From assembly GCA_039105265.1 (NCBI GenBank), contig JAPFFF010000027.1, forward strand, positions 1,240,001 to 1,304,000: a stretch of 64,000 nt of DNA, given 5' to 3'. This document shows positions 10,564 to 20,460 of the stretch, one piece after another. Below the pieces are notes generated by a model. That model was given only the letters and a program-made list of their open reading frames with translations. It did not search any database and had not been told where the DNA came from. Position numbers and translations under genes: made by a program. Origin of the DNA: Tritrichomonas musculus. Its lineage: Eukaryota > Parabasalia > Tritrichomonadida > Tritrichomonadidae. Each line of letters starts with the position of its first letter. Position 1 is the stretch's first letter.

Positions 10564-12173
10564 ATTAATAAATATTTTTGAATTATTTTGATAATAAAAC
10601 AGTTTATGATGAATTTAATAATTATCTAGAAATTATAATTTATATAAAAAATCAATTAAATATATTTTGAAATCAATACCTGTTACTGAAGGAATTTTCC
10701 CAATTCACTTCATTCTCACTACAAGCAAGCGAAATATTTCACATCATTAATTATAACTTTGCTTAGAACATATTGAAAATGACTAGAATTTATAATTTTA
10801 ATTTTAATTTTTTTTCTAAGTTTGAAACCATTTATACATTCAAAAAAATAGTTTTTTTTTTTTTTCATTTTCCTAGCAAGAAATGAAAGATTATTGATTT
10901 ACATTGGCATTATTTAACATGAAATATATGGTAAAAATATATATATATTCATTTTATCACAATATTGAATCAATGCAATTACAATATTGCATTACTTTTA
11001 ACATCGATCTAGATTTAAGCAATGGCTCCGAAATAAGTTCTAAAAATTTTTGAAATATGCTTTTCAGAATTCAAATCATATATTTAATCAGCAAAGACAA
11101 AATATTTTTTTGTAAAGTTTTCAATTCATACGATTAAAAAGAATTCAAATAAACTTAAATTCAAATGCCAGCCCAAGCTTTTTTTCTCTCAATTTATTTG
11201 ACAAAAAAAATATTTATTTCAATTTTAATAAGCTTTATTATTTCTTTTCAAAATAATCTTTAATATTTTTGATTTTTCATTAAAATTTTTGATCAAGGAT
11301 CAATTCAGTATGCAGACTTTTTCATAAGATTTCGCTAATAACTTAACTCGACTGTGTCTTTTATTGCTTTTGGTGCCAAATTAAAGGTTCAAAAATTATA
11401 ATTATTGATAAACAATCTTGCAATTAGAAGTTACACTTGGATTTTTGCCCATACACCATTATACTTCTTTGATTTTTATGATTTTTGCTTGACATTTCCA
11501 GTATTCAGTATAAATTTTTCAAAAGCATACTCAACTCGGCAAAATTATTTCAAATAAATGCTCCCCTTATTGATTTACGTCATTTTCAAATAGATTATCC
11601 ATATATTTTGCCTGTTAATTACACTCTTTTTGAACTCGTTAGTAAAATTTTATTTTAATTCAATTCTAATATAAAATATTGAAAATAATAAATTTGAATT
11701 GGTTCGAAACTCAGACCAAAATTGAATAAAAAAGTTCCCTTTTTTGTATTAATACGTTATAAAATAACCGCCAACAAGGCCAATTATAGCTGAAAGGTGG
11801 GCCGACTTTTGAACGGCAGTTTATTTGAATAATCTTCCAAAATTGAAAGGATTTTTACATTCAATTTGTATCTTAAACGAAAACTACCTTTTTAAAAAAT
11901 TGTTGGGTTTGGAATTTCTTTTAAATTTTAATATAATGATACACATATAATAATATACTAGTTATTGAATTTTCAAATATTGTATTGTTGCTGGTGATGC
12001 TGTGCGATGCGATTTATCAGATCTAAAAACTGTTTGCTACACTACAATTGAAAATTGAAAAAATAAATATTTTTTGACTTTTATTATATATTCAATAAAT
12101 TGATGTTAATACGAATTAACAAATAACATAAAGAAAAATAACAATTCATATCACAATTAAAAAAAATTAAATT
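10564..12173. other. AT-rich gene-free stretch
   Basis: No gene, RNA or clear repeat is seen apart from homopolymer runs. Confidence 0.5.
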
Positions 12174-12337
12174 ATCGTTAAACTTTTATTAACACGGAAT
12201 GATGTTGATGTCAACATCAACTCATTATATCATGCAAAAGATTCATATGAAGAAGAGAATATAATAGAGGAACAAACCTTAATGAAATCTCCATTTCTTA
12301 TTGCTTCTGAATAAGGAAACTCTGAAATTGTATGACT
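12174..12337 (+). pseudogene. Ankyrin/DUF3447 gene relic
   Basis: The frame reads IVKLLLTRNDVDVNINSLYH, then a linker, then KSPFLIASE, an in-frame stop and NSEIV. This is the typical trichomonad ankyrin layout of repeat end, species-specific linker and start of the next repeat. It lies directly against the left end of the transposon at 12358, so this ankyrin gene was probably an insertion target. Confidence 0.65.
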
Positions 12338-13117
12338 TTTAAAGATAAACGAATAATCTGTCAGACACAATTTAATCTGTCAGACGTTTTTTGAAACCTT
12401 AATTTTAAATAAAGTATGAATGCTAATATTAAGCACGTTTTAATTATATCATGATAGGCATGTTAACTTTACAATTTAAATTAATCAAATTAATTAGGAG
12501 TATAGATAATTACGTTTATTTTTATTTTTTTAATAAAAAATATGACATATTTAAAAAACATCAAATGCTAAAATTGTATTCCATCAATTCTAATAATGGA
12601 TTTATATGCATGATAAAAAAATCATATTATCAATAAAATTCATCAAAAGTTGAAAAAAAAGCAATATTTTTTCAAATATTCTTTTTTATTATTAATCTAT
12701 TCAAAATTTCAGATAGCATATAAAAAATACTTCAATTTTCATATTAAAATGATATTTAGAGATTTTATTTTTTTGTAAAAAGATATTATAAAGAGATAAT
12801 TTTTAATTTATTAATTTTTTAAAAAAAATAACTTTATTTAAAATGCAATAATTTGAAATTAAAAATTGCAATAGAAAAACAATAGGCCAACATGATTCAA
12901 TTTTTTAAAGCATTATTATCTTTATTCAGCAAATATTTTTTTTAATATAAACTAAAAATTAAATGTTTATATTGTCTTTATTAAATATATATTTGTATTT
13001 ATGTAAGAAAAAAAGCATAAATTAATAAAAAAAATAAATAATATTATATAAAAAAATTGAATTGTAACCGTATAATTCTAAAAAAAAAAAATAAAATTGA
13101 AAGGAGGCCGTTTAAAA

Positions 13118-13122
13118 TCATT
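13118..13122 (+). promoter_or_regulatory. TCATT initiator-like site of the transposase gene
   Basis: TCATT fits the trichomonad initiator consensus TCA+1YW; the presumed +1 A at 13120 is 15 nt before the ATG at 13135. Confidence 0.4.
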
Positions 13123-13134
13123 TTTAGTTAATAA

Positions 13135-14821
13135 ATGAGCAATCCCCTGACAGCTACTGATTTTTTAAGTAATTTCTTGTCCCCAGAATACGAAATATGT
13201 CCATATGCCTCACAAAATATAAGAAAGCAAGATTTTGGGGAAATCACTATTGATGATCATTTTCAAGATGACACAAATTCTATAAAAGCAGCTTTTGATC
13301 ATTACATTAATTATAATTATCTTAATGAAACTGACTCTGACGAGCAAATTGGCACAGATAATGAAGAAGAAAGCATAGAAGACATAGAATTCCTTGATGA
13401 CGATCAAGATTTCAGCACTGAAATTGACCAAAATAGATTAAATTACATGAAAAGTGCACGTCCACCGTTAAAAGAACTTCCCGAAAATTTTGATAGTCTC
13501 AAGGATAATTTTAAATCATTGATTCAAGAAAATTTAAATTTTTTTTTGTCATTTGAATACTACCAAGAGCAAATGTATTATACATTGAGTTTAACCGGAG
13601 GAAAACAACAAAGGCAGATTGCAAAACTTTTTAATGTGCATCCAGTAACAGTAAATACGCATTATAAAAGGATGAAAACAGAAAAAAGCAAAGTTGGAGC
13701 TCCCTCACTTTTATCAAAAGAAGAGATTCAAATTGTCCATAATTTTATACATGACAATTATAATAAGGAAAATATCAAAACACTTCATTCTGTACTACAT
13801 TTCATTTATGATACTTTTGATAAGATCATTTTACCAGATACTTTGGTCAAATTACTTGAACGTCTCAACATTGCACAATCTATAATAGGGATGCCCTTTG
13901 ACCAAAAGCGTGCAGAAGTCAGGATTGATGATATAGAAGAATATTATTCTAGGCTCACAGATTTTTTCAATTTTCATAAAGTTCTTGATTCGTTTGTATT
14001 AAATACAGACGAATCAGGATTTCAGCCCTGGGCCAATGCTAAAGCTGAACATGTATTAATTCCTGCAGGAATATCACCAAAACAGGTATACTATCCTGTG
14101 AAACGTCAGCAGAAAAGATGCACTCTTGTTGCTACTGTTGTAGCAGATGGCAGTAGACTAAATTCATTAATAATCATAACAAGGAAAACCATTGAGCGCG
14201 AACTTTACTTACTTGGATACAGACCAGATAAAGGCTACTATTATGTAAATCAGTCAAATGGTTTCATGACATCCAGCATTTGGGACTTTTGGGCCGATGA
14301 AATCTTGTTTCCTGAACTGTGCAAACGAAGACAATTTTATAATTATGATGGGCCTATTGTTTTACTAATTGACGGCTGCTCTTCGCATTTTTCTGAATAT
14401 TTTTTAGAACAATGCATTTTTTATGGAGTTTTTCTCTTTATTGAACCTCCAAATTCCTCCGACCAATTGCAAGTCCTCGACATTGGTTTATTTGGAATAC
14501 AAAAAAAAGGAAAACAAGAATTCATGTAAAAAAAGGTCTTAGTGAACAATCAGAAGAAATTGTTAAAATCTTGAACTCTTGGGAATCAGTTGCACTTTCT
14601 TCAAACATTTGTTCCGCTTTCGAGCAAGCAGGTTTTTATAAATGTCAGATGAAGAAAATGATCAGAAAGTATACATAAAAGTTAACATTCAAAATGCTGT
14701 TAGGATTCGTGGATTAGAAACTACACCAGTTGTTCATGGAAAAGAGTATAAAGATAGAATCCCAGTTCAATGCTTTGAAAATAATGAATATGAAGATGAT
14801 ACAGATGAAAATAATGGATAA
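13135..14821 (+). pseudogene. pogo/Tigger-like DDE transposase, 3' part frameshifted
   Basis: The open frame 13135-14529 encodes 464 aa. An acidic N-terminal region (1-100) is followed by a helix-turn-helix at about 157-185 (QRQIAKLFNVHPVTVNTHYK). A DDE_1-type catalytic core follows: first Asp in NTDESGFQPW, second in LLIDGCSSHF, third in PPNSSDQLQVLDIGLFG, with 35 residues between the second and third. The frame ends in a run of eight A (about 14506-14513). One base of slippage there opens a continuation (KKGLSEQSEEIVKILNSW...) to about 14684. A second shift near 14650 opens another (VYIKVNIQNAVRIRGLETT...) ending at 14821. Two frameshifts in about 300 bp suggest a recently inactivated copy or sequencing error in A tracts. 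The superfamily is set by motif style only. Confidence 0.75.
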
Positions 14822-15099
14822 AAATTCATTTTTATTTTATTGCTATTGTTTTATTAATAATATTATTTAAAATTTAAGAAGATATTGAACTAAATTGAAT
14901 AATAATTGACATTGTTTTGATCTTTTTATGAATATAAAATGAAAATGAATTAAAAAAACAAAATAAAACAAAATTTCTAATTTAAAAATTCTTTTTTAAA
15001 TGTGTATTAATATTTAATAATAATAAAATACTTTTATCAGTATTTTTAAAAAAACAAAAAAATGTCTGACACATAATTCGAGTATGACACTTTTTTCGA

Positions 15100-15615
15100 G
15101 CATCTTTATTAACAAAACCAGAAATTGATGATATTGTGGCATTTGATAACATATCATCTCGTTTTCAACATGCTATTTTAATAGAAAATATTGATTGCGT
15201 TTGAACAAAAAATATCGATATTTTCAATATTTAAAAAATAATAAGAAGATTGATATAACAAAGAAATCACTAATTGATTATGAATCCATTAAATTTATAA
15301 AATCACAGAAAATAAAAAGATAGAAAAAGTTATTACATGTAGCATTTTTGAATTCTATTAGAGTACAAACTATTTGATGTAAATGAAAAATCAATCTCTG
15401 ATGGAAAAAGAAAAACACCACTATTTATTTACAAATGAATAACAAAATCTTGATATTTTTAAATATTTATTATCACAAGAAAATATTGATATCAATATCA
15501 AACCACAATTGGATTATGATGATAACTAGATAGCATCATTTTATTATTCCATTAATGAAAACAGAATTAGTAAAACTTTTGATTTCAAGAAAAAATAGAG
15601 ATATACAGTGTGCCA
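15100..15615 (+). pseudogene. Ankyrin/DUF3447 gene relic, right of the transposon
   Basis: Fragments in several frames read LLTKPEIDDIVAFDN at about 15108, GKRKTPLFIY at about 15407, DIFKYLLSQENIDINI at about 15453 and LVKLLISRKN at about 15570, the recurrent ankyrin pattern of this genome. Stops and frame changes are frequent. It may be the other half of the gene at 12174-12337, split by the transposon, but the amount of decay prevents proof. Confidence 0.55.
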
Positions 15616-15717
15616 CATTCAAATCGGGCCCAAACTATTCAATTTTCTCAATTTTTTTTCAATATTTTTAACGTACAACAACAATCTTTTTCAGAAGAAT
15701 GTCGGGCCTATTTTATT

Positions 15718-15718
<1 letters not shown>

Positions 15719-15748
<30 letters not shown>
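15719..15748. repeat. Poly(A) tract of 30
   Basis: An uninterrupted run of 30 A residues lies between two unusually GC-rich bits (CGGGCCCAAAC at 15626, CGCCCCCGATAC at 15760). I could not tie it to a retroelement. Confidence 0.7.
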
Positions 15749-15750
<2 letters not shown>

Positions 15751-16195
15751 AATACTTATCGCCCCCGATACTTATTGACCACGGAGGTTAAGGCCAATAT
15801 TGACCTTGTATTGTACATCAGAAAAAAAAGTTTGAAACTTTTTTTTCATCAAATAAACAAGCATGCGTAAATATTTATAATACTATCAATCATTCTTTTT
15901 GTTACTTGCTAGCAAGGAAAACTAAAATTATCATCGTAATTTAAAATGAAATATTAGCAAAATTGAAACCAAATAAGTAATCCGAGTGAATAGTAATAAA
16001 TATAAAATTGTATCGCTTCTAATAAAATTAATACGATGTGATTTTGAATGAATATTTTTCTGAAAAAGTTTGAAAATTTTTTCTTAAGAAAAAACTAGAT
16101 TAGATTTAAATTAATCTATTTCATAATAGGGTTTTCATAACTTTCTCTTTTTAATAAAGATATTTCAGTATTACAGAGAAAAATAGTCTTTTTTA
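15749..16195. other. Gene-free stretch
   Basis: No coding signal is seen. A short GC-richer island at 15749-15810 adjoins the poly(A) tract. Confidence 0.45.
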
Positions 16196-16432
16196 GTACA
16201 AATCTAGTACGTTTAGAAACCGCAAAAATTTTTGACACTTTATTATAATTAAGCGACATGTTATATAAAAAAAATATTTTTTTCATAAAAATTTTATTAA
16301 AAAAAAAAAAAAAAAAATAAAGTTCAGAATTTCAAATCTGACACTCATTCAAAACAAAACTTTTTCAATGGAGTAAGGGGTCTCAAATATATAACGTACT
16401 TTCTCTCAATTTGTAACGTACTAGATTTGTAC
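16196..16432. mobile_element. 237-bp MITE-like element
   Basis: GTACAAATCTAGTACGTT at 16196-16213 is repeated as an exact 18-bp reverse complement at 16415-16432. An extra TAACGTACT copy lies inside at 16392-16400. There is no coding capacity. Small size and perfect terminal inverted repeats fit a MITE; a target-site duplication is not clear. Confidence 0.5.
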
Positions 16433-16929
16433 CTTAATATCACTAGAATCGTAGTGAACAAACCTTTTCAATTTTAAAGTATTGTTTTTTAGAAAATAAA
16501 TAATAAAAACATGAAAAAATTCAACAATAAAGATTTAAGGGTAAACATTTTTCCTCTCAAATTTTTCAAATGTAAAACAAAATCAAAACTAAAGATTTTT
16601 TCATTTTTTTTATAAAAATATAGTAAGAATAAAAAAATGTCAGAAGGTTTTTTTTTATTTAAGGCAAATGTTGTTAGAAAAATTTTTGATTTTGATATCT
16701 CAAAAAAGAAAAAAGAAAAGAAAATTCCCTCTGGAGAAAACTAATATTTTCTACTATGTATTATAATGGATTAGAAAAAAATAAAAATATTCTAGTATTC
16801 TCTGTGAAATAAAAGTTTAATATTTTGTCTTTCAAAAATTCAATCAATATTAAAAATTCTTTCATTTTTTATAAAATTGAATAAAAAATTCTAATCTTTC
16901 ATTCAATTTTCTAATTCGACATAAAATAT

Positions 16930-17905
16930 ATAAAACAACAATTTTTTATACATCTTATCATAAAAATAAAATAAGTGCAAAGTTTAAATCAGGGTTGTGT
17001 ATCGATCCTCTCCGGTAGCGGTTATTTTCCCGGTAAAATATCGATATTACCGGCTCTAACCGCCGGTAACGGTATTTATCGATAAAAAACCGAAGTATCG
17101 ATACAAAAGTTGAAAATTTATATCGAATGTCAGGTTTTTTGTCGGTATTTTTTTAACAAAAAATGTATCGGATTCATTTAAAGATGATTAAAAAAATCTA
17201 TAAGGTTCTAATGAATATTGTTAATTCTCTTTAATTACATATTTTACAACAAATAATCATCATAATAATTGAATAATCAATGGTTTCTGAAATATCGTAA
17301 ATTTTATCATCTTTATGTCAATTTCTATTTGTAGATAAATATAACATTCCAGAACTATTGAATTAACTATTAATATGAGAAAGTACATAATATATATAAA
17401 TTTTATTGTCTTTAATGATAATAATGATATCGAAAATTTGGATTGTTTAATGAAAATGAATATGACGAGATTTCTGAAGAAGAAAGACAATAATATACTT
17501 TTTATAGGCTAGTAATTATATTTATAATTAAAATTTTTATTTAAAATTAAATAATCAAATGTTTTAATATTTTTATTCATTATTTATTAATAAAATTTAT
17601 ATATTAAAATACCGTATCGATACTGATAAAAAGTATTATAAAGTACTTTTTTAATAACCGCTGATACTCTAAAAATACCGAAGCACTTTTGTATCGATAC
17701 TAAAAAATACCGAGCAAAAAAGTATCGATATTTACCGAATACCGATACTTCTTCGGTAACCGGTATTTAGTCGTATCGATAAATAACGCTAGTTTAAATA
17801 TTAAATATTTTTTTATCTTCACGAAATTTCATTTCTATATATTTGTCATCTACATATTTCAATGAAGAAAAGCCGGATGCAAATTCCCTCTGAACAAATT
17901 TAATA
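16930..17905. repeat. Direct-repeat copy A (split by a hAT-like insertion)
   Basis: With the 16990-17791 insertion removed, this flank resembles 18150-18312: CTTATCATAAAAATAAAATAA, then TTTTTTATCTTCACGAAAT, then AAGCCGGATGCAAATTCCCT against AAGCCGGAAGCCAATTCCCT. The two copies lie about 0.4 kb apart after removing the insertion. A third, weaker AAAATTCCCTCTGGA occurs at 16721. Confidence 0.6.
16990..17791. mobile_element. 802-bp hAT-like non-autonomous element with 8-bp TSD
   Basis: GTTTAAAT flanks both sides (16982-16989 and 17792-17799), a perfect 8-bp duplication. The ends are CAGGGTTGTGTATCGAT and, reverse-complemented, TAGCGTTATTTATCGAT (13 of 17 identical), like hAT termini. Dense TATCGATA and CGGTA motifs in both orientations fill about 120 bp at the left end and about 180 bp at the right, a typical array of transposase-binding sites. 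The centre (17160-17580) is AT-rich. A short open stretch, FNENEYDEISEEERQ, ends at a stop near 17490 and may be the last codons of a lost transposase. Confidence 0.8.
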
Positions 17906-18149
17906 AATTTATATCTAAAATTCAAAAATAAAATAATAGATCATAAATGAACAAAGTCATTGAGATCCTAATATTATCTTTTCTTTTTTCTGTATCTTAT
18001 GTTTTTTATGTAAGTGATAAAAATATTTGATGCATTTTCTTATTTGTACAATGGTTATTTTTTTAAAAAACTAAATATTGGTGAAAATTAAGAAGAAAAA
18101 AGATAAAAAAAAAGTGGATTTTTCTTTCAATTTTCAAATCTGACAAAAA

Positions 18150-18312
18150 ATACAAATAGCAACATTTTTATTCATTTTATCATAAAAATAAAATAAAAAC
18201 AAGATATAGATATTAAATAATTTTTTATCTTCACGAAATCTTATCTACATAAATTTATCATTTACATAAATCAACAAAGTAAAGCCGGAAGCCAATTCCC
18301 TCTGGACAAATC
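18150..18312. repeat. Direct-repeat copy B
   Basis: Uninterrupted counterpart of the unit at 16930-17905. It shows what the target of the hAT-like insertion looked like: ATATTAAATAATTTTTTATC at 18209 against ATATTAAATATTTTTTTATC at 17798. Confidence 0.6.
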
Positions 18313-18504
18313 GTTTATTAATGTACATTATACTTGTAGGCTAGATATAAAATAAATTTTCCTCATATTCATGAACTTACATAAAGATTTATTTTTTCTA
18401 TATATTATTCAATTTTGAAAGAAAAAATATTTATCTCAAAAATTCTCAGAAAAGTTTACCCTTAAGGATAAATGTTTTTATATCAAAAAAGATTTTTAGG
18501 AATA

Positions 18505-18682
18505 GAAGGCAATATGACAAGATCCAATATTGATGTTAATGAATAATCTGTGATTATTTATGGCGGATATATAAAAAAATCGGATAATCCAATAACATCT
18601 TTGCATTATTCTGTTAAACAAAAAAATTTGGAGATGACCAAAATGATTTTGAATCATATGGTCATTAAACTTAAGTCAATTT
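18505..18682 (+). pseudogene. Ankyrin/DUF3447 relic
   Basis: Fragments read TRSNIDVNE (18510-18537), then stops and a frame change, then DNPITSLHYSVKQKNLEMTK (18571 onward), a near-complete ankyrin repeat start. It is the better-preserved cousin of 2395-2725. It ends abruptly at about 18682, where a Sel1 array begins in another frame, so the junction is a rearrangement point. Confidence 0.65.
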
Positions 18683-19919
18683 AATTCATTGTTATTCACT
18701 TGCTGCTGATCAGAATCAGCCAGATGCACAATATTTTCTTGGTGTAATTTACTATGAAGGTAGATATACAACACAAGATATTAATAAATCTATTTATTAT
18801 TTTTCGCTCGCTTCTAATCAAAATCATCCACAAGCACAATTTTATCTTGGCGAAATTTATTATGGAGGTCAATATATAGCCCGAGATATATATAAAGCTA
18901 TTCATTATTATTCACTTGCTGCTGATCAAAATCATCCAGATGCACAATATTTTCTTGGAGAAATTTATTATCAAGGTATATATACGACACGAGACATTGA
19001 TAAATCTATTCATTATTTATCACTTGCTGCTAATCATAATCATTTACTAGCACAACATAATCTTGGTTTTATTTATCATCAAAGTAAATATGTAACACAA
19101 GATATTAAAAAAGCTTTTCATTATTATTCACTCGCTGCTGATCGCAATCATCCACAAGCCCAATACAGTCTTGGAATTGAATATTACAAGTTAATTGATA
19201 TGAAAAAAAGTATTCATTATTTAATTCGTTCTGCGTTGAATGGAAATAAGGAAGCGTGTTTTGCAGTTGGATATTTGTATCATGAAGGAAAGTATATGGA
19301 AAGAGACATAGATCAATGCATCCGTTTTTATAAAGAAGCATCATCATTCAACAATCAATTTGCTAAAAATAACCTTGGAATAATTTACAAAAAAGGATTT
19401 GAAGACAAAATTGAACCAAGACTTGGATTATCGATTGAATATTTCAAAGAAGCGATCAAACAAAAGAATGACAAAGTCGCGATGTACAACTTGGGTCATT
19501 TATACTTGTATTTAGAACCAATAAAGGACAGTATCAATCAATCAATTGATTTATTAATAAGATCATTGAATGAAGGATTTCCTCCATCACTCGAATTATT
19601 GTGCATCTCATTAATCAAGAAATATGATAATGACATTGATTCGATCAAACAGAAACTTGATGAACAAACAAACAATTTTGATAAATATAAAACAAGGATA
19701 TATGAAATAATTGAAATCTTCATATCAAACAAATTTTTTTATGAATCAAAATATTTGGATTACAAAAACATCGATTTTATCTATAATGTTTTACATGAAT
19801 GTCTTCAATCGAATGAAATCACCAAAGAAAAAGAAACACATGAAGAAAAAAATCCAAACATCAAAGAAATTTCATCACTATTTTATGAAGGATTTGGTAT
19901 TCAAGTTGAATTGGTTTAA
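18683..19919 (+). pseudogene. 5'-truncated Sel1 repeat gene
   Basis: An open frame runs from 18675 to 19919, with Sel1 homology starting at about 18683 (IHCYSLAADQNQPDAQYFLG). It has about five 36-aa repeats and then the family C-terminal block ending FYEGFGIQVELV. The first in-frame ATG is 19200, deep inside the array. The kinase and N-terminal regions are absent and the left edge abuts an ankyrin relic. It is most likely a gene fragment. A 239-aa product from ATG 19200 is possible but would begin within a repeat. Confidence 0.7.
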
Positions 19920-20460
19920 TCCATCCATTTATAAATATATATATAATTTTATCATCATTTTCAAACATTTTTTTTTTTGTGAAATAGGCACAAATGAATT
20001 ACAATCAAAATATATATATACATTTTCATTGTTTTGTCAAAATTTATTTAATTTCAATTCTATAATGAGATAAAATGTAATGTTCAATAATAATGTATGA
20101 AAACATTATTTAAATGAATCATCTTAAGCAAAATGTTCAGGATTTCATTATAATGAGTGCTCAATCCGTAATTATCAGTTATTAATGAAGTTAATATTAC
20201 TAACTTCAGAATCTAACAATTACAGAATTTTTTCCATTCAAAATATTATCATAATAATCATTTTTGATAAGTATTTACTCAAAATTATCTCGGTTGATTT
20301 CTATATATCGGATTCATTCATTTATTTATTTATTTATTTATTTATTTTTTTTTTTTTTTTTTGAATAATAAAATCAAATGAATTTCATTCAAAAAATTGG
20401 TGATTATGAACAAATTACTAATTTTTTTTATACAAAATAAAATAAAATATATATTATTTT
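19920..20460. other. Gene-free spacer
   Basis: AT-rich spacer between the converging Sel1 fragment and the minus-strand membrane gene. It contains a (TTTA)n-poly(T) tract. Confidence 0.5.
20319..20362. repeat. (TTTA)n / poly(T) tract
   Basis: Six or more TTTA units run into an 18-T stretch. Confidence 0.8.

Larger units (their letters stand above)
12358..15090 (+). mobile_element. DDE DNA transposon with about 35-bp terminal inverted repeats
   Basis: The left end (12358-12393) carries CTGTCAGACAC, then CTGTCAGACGTTTTTTG. The right end (15055-15090), reverse-complemented, carries GTGTCA, then TGTGTCAGACATTTTTTTG at nearly the same spacing. The ends thus share two TGTCA motifs about 18-19 bp apart. 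The element is about 2.73 kb and has one transposase gene in the same orientation. A clear TA or longer target duplication is not visible. Both flanks are ankyrin-family debris. Confidence 0.7.

Noticed and set aside
12451-12636. 61-codon open frame at the start of the transposon
   Set aside because: Low-complexity composition and no similarity to transposon accessory proteins.
15719-15748. Poly(A) tract as the tail of a retroposed gene or SINE
   Set aside because: No target duplication or recognisable body upstream; long A runs are common in this window.
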